From: Candidatus Cloacimonadota bacterium
Lineage (GTDB): Bacteria; Cloacimonadota; Cloacimonadia; Cloacimonadales; TCS61
Direction of reading: 5' to 3'
Assembly (NCBI GenBank): GCA_027064945.1
Contig: JAMOPB010000421.1
Span: 1-7,927, forward strand
Length of the DNA: 7,927 nucleotides
The translations under genes were made by a program, and so were the position numbers. Below the pieces are notes generated by a model. The model was not told the DNA's origin and ran no database searches. It saw only the letters and a list, made by a program, of their open reading frames with translations. This document shows positions 1 through 7,012 of the stretch, one piece after another (position 1 is the first letter of the stretch; every line of letters starts with the position of its first letter).

Positions 1-504
1 TGTTTTTTGAGTGCAAAATTGTATTAGCATTTCCAGGTAATTAGAATTTGTCTCAACTTCATTTTTGGCTTTTTCAAAGCCTAAAAGCAAAGCGGCTAAA
101 GTGAAGGGAGCTGTTACATAAGCTGCTCTAATAACATTTTTTGGAAGATTATCACGCATTAGTTTGATTGTTTGAAGATAGTATTTTATTCTCCAATTAT
201 CCATCATTTTATCAGAAAAGATATTTGAAGGAATTGATTTTTCTGAATCAATGATAATCGGTAGTTTATCATTTTGAAAAACAACTTCTTTTCCCAAAGC
301 ACTTGCTTCCAAAGAAAGATCCATTATGGGGAAAACGATATCAGGTTGAAATAATGCGTAATTTGTCTGAATAAGTTGATAATGCAGATATGGATTTTGC
401 AAAGCTTGAGTTATATTAAATGGCAATTTTTGTAAACCTGGCAGAGCTAAAAATGGCGCGCTTGGTGTGTTGCCTTTTGAAATTATCTGATCTAATTTGT
501 TCAT
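1..504 (-). CDS. UroD-fold (uroporphyrinogen decarboxylase / MtaA-type methyltransferase) family protein, C-terminus cut off by window edge
   Basis: I translated this by hand from ATG at 504-502; the frame stays open for 168 codons to the left edge, about half of a usual 340-residue family member. Seen: an N-terminal block P14-SAPFLALPG, then D55-IVFPIMDLSLEASALGKEV to about residue 74, and Y129-VTAPFTLAALLLG. These match, from memory, the 'D-aVfpfmDl-vEAealG' and 'GPFTLA' segments of the UroD superfamily. The HemE hallmark near the N-terminus (a FMRQAGRYLPEYR-like motif) is absent, so a true heme-pathway decarboxylase is unlikely. A corrinoid- or thiol-linked methyltransferase of the MtaA/MtbA/CmuA type is the better reading (inference; the zinc ligands would lie in the missing C-terminal half). 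No Shine-Dalgarno is visible: the 13 bases before ATG are almost all A and T, and a terminator for the upstream receptor gene lies immediately before them. The substrate cannot be told. Confidence 0.8.
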   Translation of the reverse strand, partial: MNKLDQIISKGNTPSAPFLALPGLQKLPFNITQALQNPYLHYQLIQTNYALFQPDIVFPIMDLSLEASALGKEVVFQNDKLPIIIDSEKSIPSNIFSDKMMDNWRIKYYLQTIKLMRDNLPKNVIRAAYVTAPFTLAALLLGFEKAKNEVETNSNYLEMLIQFCTQKT

Positions 505-516
505 AATTTTTTTTTA

Positions 517-550
517 TAAAAAAAGCAGGCCGGAGATTATCCAACCTGCT
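517..550 (-). terminator. Rho-independent terminator of the TonB-dependent receptor gene
   Basis: Read on the minus strand, an 11-bp stem (arms 550-540 and 534-524, outer pairs AGCAGG/CCTGCT) closes a 5-nt loop and is followed directly by a T run at 523-518. Two inner pairs are G-U in minus-strand RNA but would be C-A mismatches in plus-strand RNA, so the hairpin is built for leftward transcription. It starts 19 bases after the receptor stop codon and ends 13 bases before the ATG of the next leftward gene. Confidence 0.88.
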
Positions 551-569
551 ATGGATTTATCTGTTTTGC

Positions 570-3500
570 TTAGAATTTAATTTCCATTGTAAGGAATACA
601 TTCAATAAAGGAGAAGGGCTAAGATAAGGATAATATCCGCTACCTTCAGCATTTCCACTAGTTGCAGCTTCACCAAATGTAGGATCATCCCAAGTAACAT
701 TGCCATTTTCATCTGTATTCTTAATCTGCATGCCATAAGCTTTTGTAATTGCAGCTTTAGAATAGTTATCTTTCTTATTCAACATATTATTTACATTCAA
801 TTTGATTGATGTTTCATGATTTCCCAAATAGAATTTATAAGAAATTGAACCGTTTAACTCAAAGAATTCAGGAAGTTTGGAACTTCTAAGAATCCATTCT
901 CTATCATAATCTCCACTGTTAGAAGCGTTTACAATATAAGTTTCATTTACAGGATCCCAATCATAATGACCTGCTCCCGGATTATCTACATATTCATGTT
1001 CACCCATTGAAACAAAATTACCATCTTCATCATAATAGTATTCTTGCTTACAATAAACGTTATCATAAGTTGTGTAATATTCATCATTCCATTTTGCATT
1101 AAGACCAAGTCTTAAACTACCCAAAAGCGGCATATCATGGAAAGTGTAACCAACAGAAGCTGAAGCCATTTTTTCGGGTGAGAATGGTACAACTTTATTT
1201 TCTACATCGGCTGCATTTTCATAGAAGATTTGATCAACTCCCAAATCGGATAAATCATCCCATCTATTCTTAGAGAATGTAGCTGAAGCGTTTGTATCAA
1301 AATTATTAAATTTACTGTTAAATGATAATTCCACACCTTGATGGATTGCACTTCCAACATTTAGTGTTGCGGTATAAGCTTGTTCGCCTTGGCCAATACT
1401 TGCATTTTCAATTTTATCGGAATATTTTGTATGATAGAATGTAATATCTGAGTTGAATAGATCATTTCTATAACCTGCTCCAACTTCAAATGTTTCACCT
1501 TTTTCCGGCACAAGTTTTTTCTGTTTTCCAAGAATTACTTGATCTACGCCAGGACCTTCATTTCTATTATACCAATCTTTTACTCTTGGCTCTTTATATA
1601 CAATTGAATAATTGGTAAGAACATTCCAATTGTCGTTGAGGTTAATATTAACTCCCATTTTTGGAGAGAAGAAATCATAAGTTCTGGAATAATCATCATC
1701 ATCGAATTTTCTTACAGTAACTTGTGTAGAATCTCCATTTTCAAGATGTTCCCAAACTAATACGGAATCGTTTTTTGTAGCGTAAAAACCTTCATCTATA
1801 AATTCTTGTTTATTAATATCAAAATAGGGAATAAGATTTTCCTCAACACTTGAATAATAAACAGCATATTGACCATCTAACATAATATTTACATCTTGAA
1901 TGTAAGATTCGAAAGGAATTTCAATTTTTGCTCTGGCAAATCCTGAAGTATTAAGTACGTCTGTTGTGTAATCATAATCTACCATAAAAGCATCAAATGT
2001 GCTTACGGAATCAGCTGTTGTAGGATCATAATAACGGAAATTAGTTCCTTCCTTATAATGATCTGCTTGCCAATATCTACTTTCAGCACCCAAAACAAAA
2101 GTTATATTATCATTAATGTTATGATCTAAATAACTATTAATTCCAAATTGTTTATGATTGTTATAACTTGTCATTTTCCATGAATGGTTTTTATCTCCGG
2201 CGAAAACATTTGAACCGCTATAAACGGTTTTGTCATCACCAGCCCAAGTAAAAGTTCCACCACCGGTAGTTTCATTATAGCTAAATCCATCCATCATGTA
2301 ACCTGTTTGATCATAAACATAATACGCATATTTTGCAAAATCTCTTCGCTCAGAGCTGGCTGAACGAAGGTCTTTGAAGAGTAATGCGCCGCTTGATGCA
2401 TCAAAAATAATATTATTAGCGTAGCTTCCGCCACCTTTTCCAAAAGTAGCAAATACATTTGTCATTAATTTGGTTTGTGGAGTTATCACCCAATTATCTC
2501 TTAAAGAGAATTGAGGTTTAAGATATTTGTTTTCTTGCCAATCATGATTTGTAAAGTTGAATTCACGTCCTAAAAATTTTCCTAATTCGGGATCAAAAGT
2601 AGAACGAGCTTGGTTATGAGATTGTGGAGCATATATAAAAGAACCGTTTACTACATGGCTCCCTAATTTGTTTTCTGTTTCCACACCAAAAGACCAACCG
2701 TCATATTCAGTACCACGTACATAATAATCTCCTGCTTTACGTTCTGCAGATAAATCGTAACGGAACTTGTTATCAAATAATTTTCCGGAGCTATATTTTA
2801 ATTGAATATTGTAGTTAATTGGATTGTAATCTTTCATTTCACCGTATTGATTAGCTGATTTTCCATCGGTAGAATACCATCCGGTTGAAGTTCTAATTGA
2901 AAATTCTTGGTCACTTGTAGTTCCCATTGTTTCGATATTCACAGAACCACCAAACGCACCTGAACCATATAAAGAAGCTCCGGCTCCACGCTGAACTTGA
3001 ACTGATTTTACATTTGAGGCAAGTCCTGTCCAATTACTCCAATACACAACCTGACTTTCAGGATCATTTACAGGAATACCATTGATAAGGATTTGGATTT
3101 TATTTGCATCAAAACCACGCATTGTGATCTCAGCTTCACCCATACCAGATGTAGTAGAAAACAAGCCCGGAATATCATCAAGCATGCTTGGCATATCACC
3201 TGTAGTGTATTTTTCTTTGATAGTTTCAGTATCAACATTTGAAAAAGCTACGGGAGTTTTTCTTTCAATAGCACGAGTAGCGTTTACTGTGTATCCTTCC
3301 ACTTCAATTGATTCTTTTTTTAATTTGAAATTTACCATTGAAGTTTCGCCATCTACCACTTCTATGGTAGAAGTTTCAGTTTTGTATCCTAAATACTGTG
3401 CTGTGATTTCATATTTACCGGCAGGTATGTTTTTAATAAAAAAACTACCATTTTCTTTTGAGTAAGTACCTTTTTCGATTTTTGGTATCATTACAGATAC

Positions 3501-3617
3501 CGATTCAATCGGTTTTCCATTGACTTTAGTGATCTTTCCTGCAATATTTCCAGTCGCATTTAGCATAAATGGAAATGCGAGTAAAAATATAACAAACATT
3601 ATTAACGATTTTCTCAT
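570..3617 (-). CDS. TonB-dependent outer membrane receptor with carboxypeptidase-regulatory-like N-terminal domain
   Basis: An energy-coupled importer of the outer membrane, 1015 residues. Seen: a signal peptide (residues 1-21, MRKS, a hydrophobic core, then a likely LNA cleavage site); a CarboxypepD_reg-like beta domain (about 23-102, with G-PIESVSV and GSFFIKNIPAGKYEI); a TonB-box-like stretch EVEGYTVNATR (105-115); a plug domain (about 118-232) with MRGFDANKIQILINGIPVND and VQRGAGASLYGSGAFGGSVN; and a long barrel ending in phenylalanine (TMEIKF), as outer membrane barrels do. Barrel landmarks include YHTKYSDKIEN (728-738) and GVELSF (761-766). Long acidic, tyrosine-rich loops occur at about 637-643 (FDDDDYS) and 848-895. 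There is no SusD-like partner beside it, so SusC-type glycan uptake is not supported; the ligand (metal chelate, cofactor, peptide or other) is unknown. Start: ATG at 3617 with AGGAGG 4 bases upstream. It is transcribed alone, between its own promoter candidate and a terminator. Confidence 0.95.
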   Translation of the reverse strand: MRKSLIMFVIFLLAFPFMLNATGNIAGKITKVNGKPIESVSVMIPKIEKGTYSKENGSFFIKNIPAGKYEITAQYLGYKTETSTIEVVDGETSMVNFKLKKESIEVEGYTVNATRAIERKTPVAFSNVDTETIKEKYTTGDMPSMLDDIPGLFSTTSGMGEAEITMRGFDANKIQILINGIPVNDPESQVVYWSNWTGLASNVKSVQVQRGAGASLYGSGAFGGSVNIETMGTTSDQEFSIRTSTGWYSTDGKSANQYGEMKDYNPINYNIQLKYSSGKLFDNKFRYDLSAERKAGDYYVRGTEYDGWSFGVETENKLGSHVVNGSFIYAPQSHNQARSTFDPELGKFLGREFNFTNHDWQENKYLKPQFSLRDNWVITPQTKLMTNVFATFGKGGGSYANNIIFDASSGALLFKDLRSASSERRDFAKYAYYVYDQTGYMMDGFSYNETTGGGTFTWAGDDKTVYSGSNVFAGDKNHSWKMTSYNNHKQFGINSYLDHNINDNITFVLGAESRYWQADHYKEGTNFRYYDPTTADSVSTFDAFMVDYDYTTDVLNTSGFARAKIEIPFESYIQDVNIMLDGQYAVYYSSVEENLIPYFDINKQEFIDEGFYATKNDSVLVWEHLENGDSTQVTVRKFDDDDYSRTYDFFSPKMGVNINLNDNWNVLTNYSIVYKEPRVKDWYNRNEGPGVDQVILGKQKKLVPEKGETFEVGAGYRNDLFNSDITFYHTKYSDKIENASIGQGEQAYTATLNVGSAIHQGVELSFNSKFNNFDTNASATFSKNRWDDLSDLGVDQIFYENAADVENKVVPFSPEKMASASVGYTFHDMPLLGSLRLGLNAKWNDEYYTTYDNVYCKQEYYYDEDGNFVSMGEHEYVDNPGAGHYDWDPVNETYIVNASNSGDYDREWILRSSKLPEFFELNGSISYKFYLGNHETSIKLNVNNMLNKKDNYSKAAITKAYGMQIKNTDENGNVTWDDPTFGEAATSGNAEGSGYYPYLSPSPLLNVFLTMEIKF

Positions 3618-3620
3618 ATA

Positions 3621-3627
3621 TCCTCCT
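3621..3627 (-). promoter_or_regulatory. Shine-Dalgarno of the receptor gene (AGGAGGA)
   Basis: AGGAGGA lies on the minus strand just before ATG 3617. The spacing is short, 4 bases from AGGAGG, but the match to the 16S tail is full, which fixes the start. Such a strong site argues against a typical Bacteroidota genome, where Shine-Dalgarno use is rare. Confidence 0.85.
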
Positions 3628-3652
3628 ATTTTTTGTTCTTTTCGGAAACTTT

Positions 3653-3682
3653 TTAATAATTTTTTTTTAAGTATAGTGTCAA
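3653..3682 (-). promoter_or_regulatory. Candidate sigma-70-type promoter of the receptor gene
   Basis: On the minus strand a perfect TTGACA (3682-3677) is followed after 18 bases by TATTAA (3658-3653), a 4/6 match to TATAAT. Transcription would start near 3646, leaving a leader of about 30 bases that contains the AGGAGGA site. The spacer contains a run of nine A (3668-3660). The -35 box lies inside a 16-bp inverted repeat. The -10 box is weak, so the exact register is uncertain. Confidence 0.5.
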
Positions 3683-3687
3683 CTATA
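3672..3687. promoter_or_regulatory. 16-bp inverted repeat over the -35 box, possible operator
   Basis: TATAGT-GTCA-ACTATA on the plus strand: two perfect 6-bp arms around a 4-bp centre. On the minus strand it reads TATAGTTGACACTATA, so TTGACA of the receptor promoter is embedded in it. A dimeric regulator binding here would block RNA polymerase. I do not recognise the half-site as one of a known regulator. In AT-rich intergenic DNA a dyad of this size can also arise by chance. Confidence 0.4.
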
Positions 3688-3815
3688 AAAATTGAAGTAT
3701 ATAAGCTGAATACGTGAAATAATTAATTACGATTTAGAATTGCTTAAAACAATATTTTATCGCTTGACTTGCTGTGCTGTCTTAACAACTTGGAGATATT
3801 TAATTTTTTTATTTC

Positions 3816-3822
3816 AAGGTGG
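3816..3822 (+). promoter_or_regulatory. Shine-Dalgarno deciding the SNF2 gene start (AAGGTGG)
   Basis: AAGGTGG differs by one base from the consensus AAGGAGG and sits 5 bases before the GTG at 3828. The earlier in-frame GTG at 3819 lies inside this site and so is part of the ribosome binding sequence, not the start. The ATG at 3824 is in another frame that closes within a few codons. Confidence 0.75.
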
Positions 3823-3827
3823 TATGC

Positions 3828-6800
3828 GTGGCAAAATTATTTAGTAGCGATTTTCATGCTTTTTCAAATTCATGGTATTTTAAAAGTTCAGTAAGAAATC
3901 TAAAGAAAGGTGCTTTAACTTATAAAAAATTCCTGAACGAGAATGGGGATGTTGTTTTAGAATTTATGGCTTCTGAAGGTAATGAAAGCAAATTTTTACA
4001 AAAGATTGAGATTATTTACGACAAAAAACGTAGAAAAATTGTTCAACATACTTGTTCGGATTGTGGTAAGGAAGATTGTCGGCATTATCTTACTGTATTG
4101 AATTATGCTTACAATTATCTTTCCACTGATATATTAGAGCAGCAAGTTGTGCAAACATATCAAACCAGAATATTGGAATATAATGAATTTTGGCAGCAGG
4201 TTGTATTAAATTCTCGGATTGAGATAAGTGATGTATTTAATAAGAAAAACGATAAGATTAGATTTTATCTGAAAAGTTATCTGCCAATGAATATTCGTTT
4301 AATTGCAATTTTATTGGCTGGTTGGGATTATAAGGAAGAGGATGTTCCTAATATTTCTAAAACAGAAAATCAAATAAAAGCACTATCGGAAGATGAAGTA
4401 GAATTTTTCAAGACCTTGCAAAAATATAAATGTTCCTTCAGTAGAAAGGCTGCATTTTTTACAATATATAAAAAAGATTTCATTCATTTCTTTACTGTAA
4501 TGAAAAGCTTGGCGCATAAAATTTATATTAAAGAAACGGGAGATAAATTAATCTTTTCTGAAAATCCCTATAGAATAAATTTTATTGTTAGTAAAAATAA
4601 TAATAACGGATATGTTTTACGACCTTCTTCTTCTGAATTGATTTCTGCTGCTTATCTGGGAAAAACTTCATACATTTTCAAAAAGAATATTATTCATGCA
4701 GCAAATTTCCCATTTAATCCTGAAATTTCCTCAAAGATTTTCCATGAAGGTTTGGAACTAAAAAATGCTGATTTAGTTTATCTTTTTTCAGTTGTAGCAA
4801 GACAGCTTAGTCTGATAAAATGTTATCTTGATTTGGATGAAGATATTGAAGTTCCCCGTCTATATAATACTACTCCGAAAATTAGTTTTAAACTCTATAA
4901 GGAAGATGAAAACATTGTGTTAGACGGTAAGCTGGATTATGGCGATGACATGTATATTCCTATGTCAATTATCAGATTTCCGGCAGAATTAGTAAGATTT
5001 GACCAAAATGCGGAAGAATGCTGGTTTTATATTCCACCACAAATAAAATACGAGATTAGTAAATTTACAGAGTTATTGCCGGAATCACAATCTCATCGTT
5101 TGGAAAATCAATCTCAGCTTGTGTTTAGTGGAGATGATAATATTGCCAGATTGAAGCAGGTGATTTTTGAGCATACAAAACCGAGTTGGGAAATTGAATT
5201 ATCTGATGAACTAAAAAAAGAGTTTATCTACAAAGTTACGTTGAAACCTATTATTAAAACTCAACAAAGCTCGCAAATTGATTGGTTTGAATACGCTGTG
5301 CAATATGATTATAAGGATATTAGTTTCACTCATGAAGAGTTAAAAGAATTTTTTGCAACAAAGGAAAAATTCTTACGCTTAGAAGATGGGCGACTTTTAT
5401 TTTTTGATAATAAAAGTGCTTTTGAACAAGTGGATGAATTGATTGAAAACAGTAAAAAAGAAGTGAACGAGAATTATAAACTTTCAATTTACAATTTACC
5501 GTATATTTATCAATTAAGTAGTGTGAATAATAATGTGAAAGTTTTCGGAGATAAATATCTGGATCAAATGTTCGATGCAATATTGCATAGAAAATTACCA
5601 AATCCCAAAACAATTACCGAAACATTACGACCAATTATGAGAAGTTATCAGAAGGCGGGTTTTCATTGGCTTACTATGCTTAGTCATTATGGATTATCAG
5701 GGATTTTAGCGGATGATATGGGTTTAGGAAAAACAATCCAATCTTTATCTGTGTTAGCCGGTTTACCTTCAGATTCCATTTCTGTGATTATTTGTCCTAA
5801 AACTTTATTGTTTAACTGGGCAGCTGAGATCGAAAAATTTTCTCCGTCCTTACGATATTTAATTTATGAAGGAAATATAAAAGAACGAAAGCAATTATTG
5901 GAAAATTTACAAGTAAATGTTATTTTGGCATCATATTCTATTATCCAAAACGATATTGAACAGTTGCAAGAATTGCACTTTGATTACATTATTTTAGATG
6001 AAGCTCAGCATATAAAAAATGCTGCAGCTCATAGAACCATTGCAGTGAAAAAATTAAAAGGATCGCATAAAATAGCACTTTCCGGAACTCCTGTGGAAAA
6101 TAATCCCACAGAGCTGTGGTCAATTTTTGATTTTCTTATGCCGGGATATCTTCCAAGCTTGAAAAGATTTAAAAAACTTTATGTAAATAATGAAGATAAC
6201 AGTAAAGAATCATTAGACAAACTGAAAATGCATATTTCTCCTTTTATTCTTCGACGTCGTAAAAAAGATGTGTTAATTGAGTTACCTGATAAACAAGTTC
6301 AGATAGCATATTGTAAGATGAATCCATTACAAGAAAAAATGTATTTGCAGGTTTTAGAAAAAGTGAGAAGAGATTTTCTGACTTTACCTGAAAAAGGTGA
6401 TAAATATATTCATATTTTAGCTGCATTAACCAAGTTACGACAAGTATGTAATCATCCTGCATTATTGGATGAAGATATAAAACGAGAATTTGATATTTCA
6501 GGCAAAACTGCTCTTTTAAAAGAGATAATTTCCGATGCTGTAGAAAGTGGTAAAAAATTGATTATTTTCAGTCAATTTGTTCAAATGTTGCGTATTATGA
6601 AAGAGATGTTGGAAGAGATGAATATTCAACACGAATATATGGATGGTTCTACTCGTAATAGGCAGAAAGTAATTAATAATTTCAATGAAAATACTAATGT
6701 TCGAGCTTTTTTGGTGAGTTTGAAAACAGGCGGGTTTGGTTTGAATCTTACATCTGCCGATACAGTGATAATAGTGGATCCTTGGTGGAATCCAATGGGC

Positions 6801-7007
6801 GAAAATCAAGCAATTGACAGAGCGCATAGAATAGGACAAACTAAGAAGGTGAATGTATATAAGATGATTACAAAAGGCACTATTGAAGAGAAAATTTTGG
6901 ATTTGCAAAATAGGAAAAAAGAGCTTTTTGAAAACTTGATTGAAGGCGGAAGCGGAGTGCTTAAAAGTCTTACAATTGATGATCTGAAAAACTTATTGGA
7001 ATATTAA
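3828..7007 (+). CDS. SNF2/HepA-family DNA-dependent ATPase (helicase-like translocase) with N-terminal SWIM-type zinc finger
   Basis: 1059 residues from GTG 3828, chosen for the AAGGTGG site; the longest frame would begin at GTG 3819, three codons earlier. Seen: a SWIM-like zinc finger at residues 76-86 (C76, C79, C84, H86; the first pair is CxxC where SWIM is usually CxC); about 510 residues with no motif I recognise; then the two RecA-like lobes. These carry LRPIMRSYQKAG (600-611), motif I DDMGLGKTIQ (629-638, Walker lysine K635), motif II DEAQ (724-727), motif III LSGTPVENNP (751-760), motif V SLKTGGFGLNL (964-974) and motif VI QAIDRAHRIGQ (994-1004). All ATPase motifs are intact. Known for the family: translocation on double-stranded DNA rather than strand unwinding; the role of bacterial SWIM-SNF2 proteins is poorly defined (transcription or chromosome remodelling suggested). 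It leads a two-gene unit with yigZ, 5 bases downstream. Methyltransferase, nuclease or other defence partners are absent, so a phage-defence role is not supported. Confidence 0.95.
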   Translation: MAKLFSSDFHAFSNSWYFKSSVRNLKKGALTYKKFLNENGDVVLEFMASEGNESKFLQKIEIIYDKKRRKIVQHTCSDCGKEDCRHYLTVLNYAYNYLSTDILEQQVVQTYQTRILEYNEFWQQVVLNSRIEISDVFNKKNDKIRFYLKSYLPMNIRLIAILLAGWDYKEEDVPNISKTENQIKALSEDEVEFFKTLQKYKCSFSRKAAFFTIYKKDFIHFFTVMKSLAHKIYIKETGDKLIFSENPYRINFIVSKNNNNGYVLRPSSSELISAAYLGKTSYIFKKNIIHAANFPFNPEISSKIFHEGLELKNADLVYLFSVVARQLSLIKCYLDLDEDIEVPRLYNTTPKISFKLYKEDENIVLDGKLDYGDDMYIPMSIIRFPAELVRFDQNAEECWFYIPPQIKYEISKFTELLPESQSHRLENQSQLVFSGDDNIARLKQVIFEHTKPSWEIELSDELKKEFIYKVTLKPIIKTQQSSQIDWFEYAVQYDYKDISFTHEELKEFFATKEKFLRLEDGRLLFFDNKSAFEQVDELIENSKKEVNENYKLSIYNLPYIYQLSSVNNNVKVFGDKYLDQMFDAILHRKLPNPKTITETLRPIMRSYQKAGFHWLTMLSHYGLSGILADDMGLGKTIQSLSVLAGLPSDSISVIICPKTLLFNWAAEIEKFSPSLRYLIYEGNIKERKQLLENLQVNVILASYSIIQNDIEQLQELHFDYIILDEAQHIKNAAAHRTIAVKKLKGSHKIALSGTPVENNPTELWSIFDFLMPGYLPSLKRFKKLYVNNEDNSKESLDKLKMHISPFILRRRKKDVLIELPDKQVQIAYCKMNPLQEKMYLQVLEKVRRDFLTLPEKGDKYIHILAALTKLRQVCNHPALLDEDIKREFDISGKTALLKEIISDAVESGKKLIIFSQFVQMLRIMKEMLEEMNIQHEYMDGSTRNRQKVINNFNENTNVRAFLVSLKTGGFGLNLTSADTVIIVDPWWNPMGENQAIDRAHRIGQTKKVNVYKMITKGTIEEKILDLQNRKKELFENLIEGGSGVLKSLTIDDLKNLLEY

Positions 7008-7012
7008 CATTT

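Noticed and set aside
570..3617. SusC-type glycan receptor
   Set aside because: No SusD-like lipoprotein or glycoside hydrolase is next to it; both flanking genes are of other families.
3082..3717. Two plus-strand open frames (3082-3465 and 3520-3717) opposite the receptor start
   Set aside because: They are antisense shadows of the conserved signal peptide, CarboxypepD-like and plug coding sequence, without ribosome binding sites or recognisable protein features.
3764..3804. TTGACT (3764-3769) as -35 box for the SNF2 gene
   Set aside because: No acceptable -10 hexamer occurs 16-18 bases downstream; the nearest AT-rich matches are too far. Another weak pair (TTGAAG 3692 / TGAAAT 3715) was also not strong enough to list. 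The SNF2 promoter remains unidentified.
3618..3827. Cobalamin riboswitch in front of the receptor (considered because of a possible corrinoid link)
   Set aside because: The gap is only 210 bases, the promoter candidate leaves a leader of about 30 bases, and no B12-box-like GCCACTG is present.
5326..6908. Minus-strand open frames inside the SNF2 gene (5326-5613, 6244-6462, 6516-6908)
   Set aside because: They lie opposite strongly conserved or continuous SNF2 coding sequence and have low-complexity compositions typical of antisense frames in AT-rich genes.
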